Part shown: positions 62,469-64,000 of the stretch, one piece after another | Layout: each line of letters opens with the position of its first letter | Position numbering within the stretch: the stretch's first letter is position 1 | DNA from: Butyrivibrio sp. | GTDB taxonomy: Bacteria; Bacillota_A; Clostridia; Lachnospirales; Lachnospiraceae | Length of the DNA stretch: 64,000 nt | Direction: 5' to 3' | Assembly (NCBI GenBank): GCA_024690635.1 | Contig: JAILOW010000046.1 | Coordinates: forward strand, 32,390 to 96,389 | Notes under the pieces: generated by a model | What the model was told of the DNA's origin: nothing | What the model saw: the letters and a program-made list of their open reading frames with translations, nothing else | The model's database searches: none | Position numbers and translations under genes: made by a program

Positions 62469-63578
62469 ATGCCAAAAGCACTGATACTGGCAAATTCATC
62501 CAGCGGTCTTTATGATTTCAGAAATGAGCTCCTTTTGGGGCTCATGGATGAGGGCTATGAAGTTCTCGTAAGCCTTCCGGATGATCTGAAAAACAAAGAG
62601 CTTACGCAGGAAGGCTGCAGGGTGATACATACTGACATAAACAGACGCGGAGTCAATCCTGTACAGGATATGGCTCTTTTTGGCGCTTATAAGAAGCTTT
62701 TAAAAGAGGAAAAGCCCGATGTGGTCATAACCTATACCATAAAGCCCAATATCTACGGAGGCTACGCCTGCAGAAAGCTTGGAATACCTTACATCTCCAC
62801 GGTTACGGGACTTGGATCGGCCTTTGAAAGAGGCGGCGTTCTCTTAAAGCTCATAGTGGCAATGTACAAGGCTTCTTTGAAAAAGTGCGACTGTCTCTTT
62901 TTCCAGAACGAAGAGAACAAGAGGATATTTGAAAGTCACGGAATAAAAGCAAAAAAGACAAAAGTGGTAAGCGGATCAGGCGTAAACCTTGAAAAGCACA
63001 CCTTTGAGGATTATCCCGGACACAGCGACGATGTCACAAGATTTCTTTATATAGGACGTCTTATGAAGGAAAAGGGCACTGAGGAATACCTTTATGCCGC
63101 AGATAAGCTTCATGAAAAATACGGCGACAAGGTTTCTTTTTCCGCAGTCGGCAACTTCGAGGATGATTTTGAGGCCCTTGTGAAGGACGCGGAAGGAAAA
63201 GGAATTTTTAAGATGATCCCTTACCAGAAGGATATACATCCTTATATGAAGGAGGCTGATGCCATAGTACATCCTTCTTATCATGAGGGAATGAGTAACG
63301 TTCTCATGGAGGCTGCGGCCACCGGAAGACCTGTCATAGCTTCAAACATCAGCGGCTGCAAAGAGATCGTTGATCCCGGCAGATCCGGAATACTTTTTGC
63401 TCCCAGAAATAAGGAAGCACTTTTGGAAGCGCTTGATAGCTTTGTCCGTATGAATACGGATGAGAGAAAAGAGATGGGAAGGGCCGGAAGAAGGTGGACA
63501 GAGACTCATTTTGACAGAAAAAAAGTCATCGGTTCCTACCTTGAAGAAGTGAACAGACTGAATAAATATTCGGTTTGA
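62469..63578 (+). CDS. Glycosyltransferase family 4 (PglA-like)
   Basis: A 369-residue GT-B enzyme that probably adds the second sugar onto the PglC product. Motifs: ALILANSSSGLYDFRNELL (about 4-22), PDVVITYTIKPNIYGGYA (about 80-97), STVTGLGSAFERGG, VVSGSGVNLEKH, FLYIGRLMKEKGTEEYL (about 195-211) and the E-x7-E segment HPSYHEGMSNVLMEAAATG (about 265-283). These match PglA/CapM-like transferases. ATG 62469 sits behind AAAAGGTGG; a GTG nine bases earlier is in frame but would put the site inside the gene. Confidence 0.88.
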   Translation: MPKALILANSSSGLYDFRNELLLGLMDEGYEVLVSLPDDLKNKELTQEGCRVIHTDINRRGVNPVQDMALFGAYKKLLKEEKPDVVITYTIKPNIYGGYACRKLGIPYISTVTGLGSAFERGGVLLKLIVAMYKASLKKCDCLFFQNEENKRIFESHGIKAKKTKVVSGSGVNLEKHTFEDYPGHSDDVTRFLYIGRLMKEKGTEEYLYAADKLHEKYGDKVSFSAVGNFEDDFEALVKDAEGKGIFKMIPYQKDIHPYMKEADAIVHPSYHEGMSNVLMEAAATGRPVIASNISGCKEIVDPGRSGILFAPRNKEALLEALDSFVRMNTDERKEMGRAGRRWTETHFDRKKVIGSYLEEVNRLNKYSV

Positions 63579-63587
63579 CATGTGTAG

Positions 63588-63642
63588 TATAATATCTTTG
63601 TGTTTACTATGAAGTGACATTAAAAGGATCGGAATCTTTTTA
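63588..63642 (+). promoter_or_regulatory. Possible -10 element and leader hairpin before the last gene
   Basis: A TATAAT at 63588-63593 has no -35 at the right distance; the TTGACA at 63575-63580 is only 7 bp away. A 9-bp hairpin (63621-63629 with 63634-63642, one G-U, CGGA loop) follows. Either a weak promoter with a leader hairpin or a weak terminator is possible. Confidence 0.3.
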
Positions 63643-63672
63643 TATATTTATTGAAACAGAGAGGAAATGAAA

Positions 63673-63924
63673 ATGGATTTATATGAAAAGCTCCTTGCGG
63701 GCGAAGAAAAGCTTTCACTTGTAGGTCTTGGCTATGTTGGTATGCCTATTGCCGTTGCTTATGCCAAAAAGATCAAGGTCGTAGGATATGACTTTAATGC
63801 CGAAAAGGTTGAGCTTTACAAGAGAGGCATTGATCCCACAAGAGAGGTTGGAGATGATGCCATCAAGGAGACAACTGTTGAATTTACAGCAGATCCCGAG
63901 AAGCTTCGTGAGTGTAAGTTCCAC
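63673..63924 (+). CDS. UDP-GlcNAc dehydrogenase family (WbpA/TviB-like), 5' part only
   Basis: Start of a nucleotide-sugar dehydrogenase that would oxidise UDP-HexNAc to the uronic acid. About 84 residues are reliable: LSLVGLGYVGMPIAVAYA (NAD-binding GxGxxG), VVGYDFNAEKVELYKRGID, PTREVGDDAIKE and LRECKFHVV, as in TviB/WbpA proteins of about 420 residues. The frame goes on to a stop at 63984, but the last residues are encoded by an inverted copy of the gene's own earlier bases and do not resemble the AVPTP segment expected next. ATG 63673 is 9 bp after AGAGG; ATG 63667 is the alternative. Confidence 0.8.
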
Positions 63925-64000
63925 GTTGTCTCCTTGATGGCATCATCTCCAACCTCTCTTGTGGGATCAATGCCTCTCTTGTAAAGCTCAACCTTTTCGG
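63800..64000. repeat. 76-bp perfect inverted repeat at the window end (probable fold-back artefact)
   Basis: Bases 63800-63875 are the exact reverse complement of 63925-64000, with a 49-nt interval. The match runs to the last base of the window, so the right arm may continue beyond it. The left arm is ordinary dehydrogenase coding sequence and the right arm is its mirror, breaking the gene. Confidence 0.9.

Noticed and set aside
63575..63593. TTGACA followed by TATAAT before the last gene, at first sight a perfect promoter
   Set aside because: The spacer is only 7 bp, so the two hexamers cannot be used together. TATAAT alone is kept as a weak candidate.
63925..63984. C-terminal residues of the last reading frame (LMASSPTS...), as a possible novel short dehydrogenase
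   Set aside because: They are encoded by the inverted copy of 63800-63875 and have no similarity to the family at this position.
1..64000. Mobile elements, CRISPR arrays, tRNA or rRNA genes
   Set aside because: No transposase or integrase frames, no regularly spaced direct repeats, no cloverleaf or rRNA-like stretches, and no gap over 300 bases were seen.

Overview
The window reads as chromosomal DNA of a motile, low-to-mid-GC Firmicute, most likely a Lachnospiraceae member of the Butyrivibrio/Pseudobutyrivibrio type. The basis is gene order (mbl-flhO-flhP, comF-yvyF, cdaA-cdaR-glmM), the protein families and sigma-A-like promoters; the taxonomic call is inference. All roughly 50 genes lie on the + strand, packed with short gaps or ATGA/TGATG overlaps. 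I see no rRNA, tRNA, CRISPR array, transposase, integrase or phage gene, and no gene-free stretch above 300 bases.

Housekeeping half (1-19.3 kb): the 3' part of uvrA; an mbl-flhO-flhP-rod-binding operon ending in a terminator; recD2 with an apparently leaderless start; comF and the flagellar-operon protein yvyF; two uncharacterised membrane proteins; the c-di-AMP/cell-wall operon cdaA-cdaR-glmM with an HPr gene behind it; a DUF3048 lipoprotein; an orphan rmlD; a divergent-PAP2 membrane protein; a large membrane protein; and a secreted CAP-domain protein.

Surface-glycan half (19.4-64 kb) falls into four parts. (1) gmd and fcl make GDP-L-fucose. (2) 21.6-34.9 kb is an exopolysaccharide module: a GtrB-like transferase, a long WbaP-type priming transferase, a Wzz-like co-polymerase whose kinase domain has lost its P-loop, an EpsG/Wzy-like polymerase, several GT2/GT4 transferases and two GT-C-like proteins. 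(3) 35.0-54.8 kb starts at a near-consensus promoter and encodes a pseudaminic-acid-type pathway: pseB, an ATP-grasp ligase, a fusion of CMP-sugar synthetase with a PLP decarboxylase, pseI, pseG, a GT2 and a protein with both bacterial sialyltransferase motifs. It continues with an ABC flippase, an acyltransferase, GT-C-like proteins, GtrA, WecE, a GNAT acetyltransferase, a GtrB/ArnC-like transferase and a DUF6020-like protein. (4) 54.9-64 kb has an O-antigen-ligase-like protein, a PglF-PglE-PglC-like set, a second ATP-grasp ligase, a PglA-like GT4 and the start of a UDP-GlcNAc dehydrogenase.

The most interesting feature is the recurring use of ATP-grasp ligases where an N-acetyltransferase is expected (no PglD; no PseH next to the pse genes), together with a PLP decarboxylase fused to the CMP-nonulosonate activating enzyme. 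By analogy with BtrJ/BtrK of butirosin biosynthesis, this could make amino sugars carrying an amino-acyl group that is then decarboxylated. The last 201 bases form a 76-bp perfect inverted repeat that cuts off the final gene; this looks like an assembly or amplification fold-back, so sequence beyond about 63924 should not be trusted.
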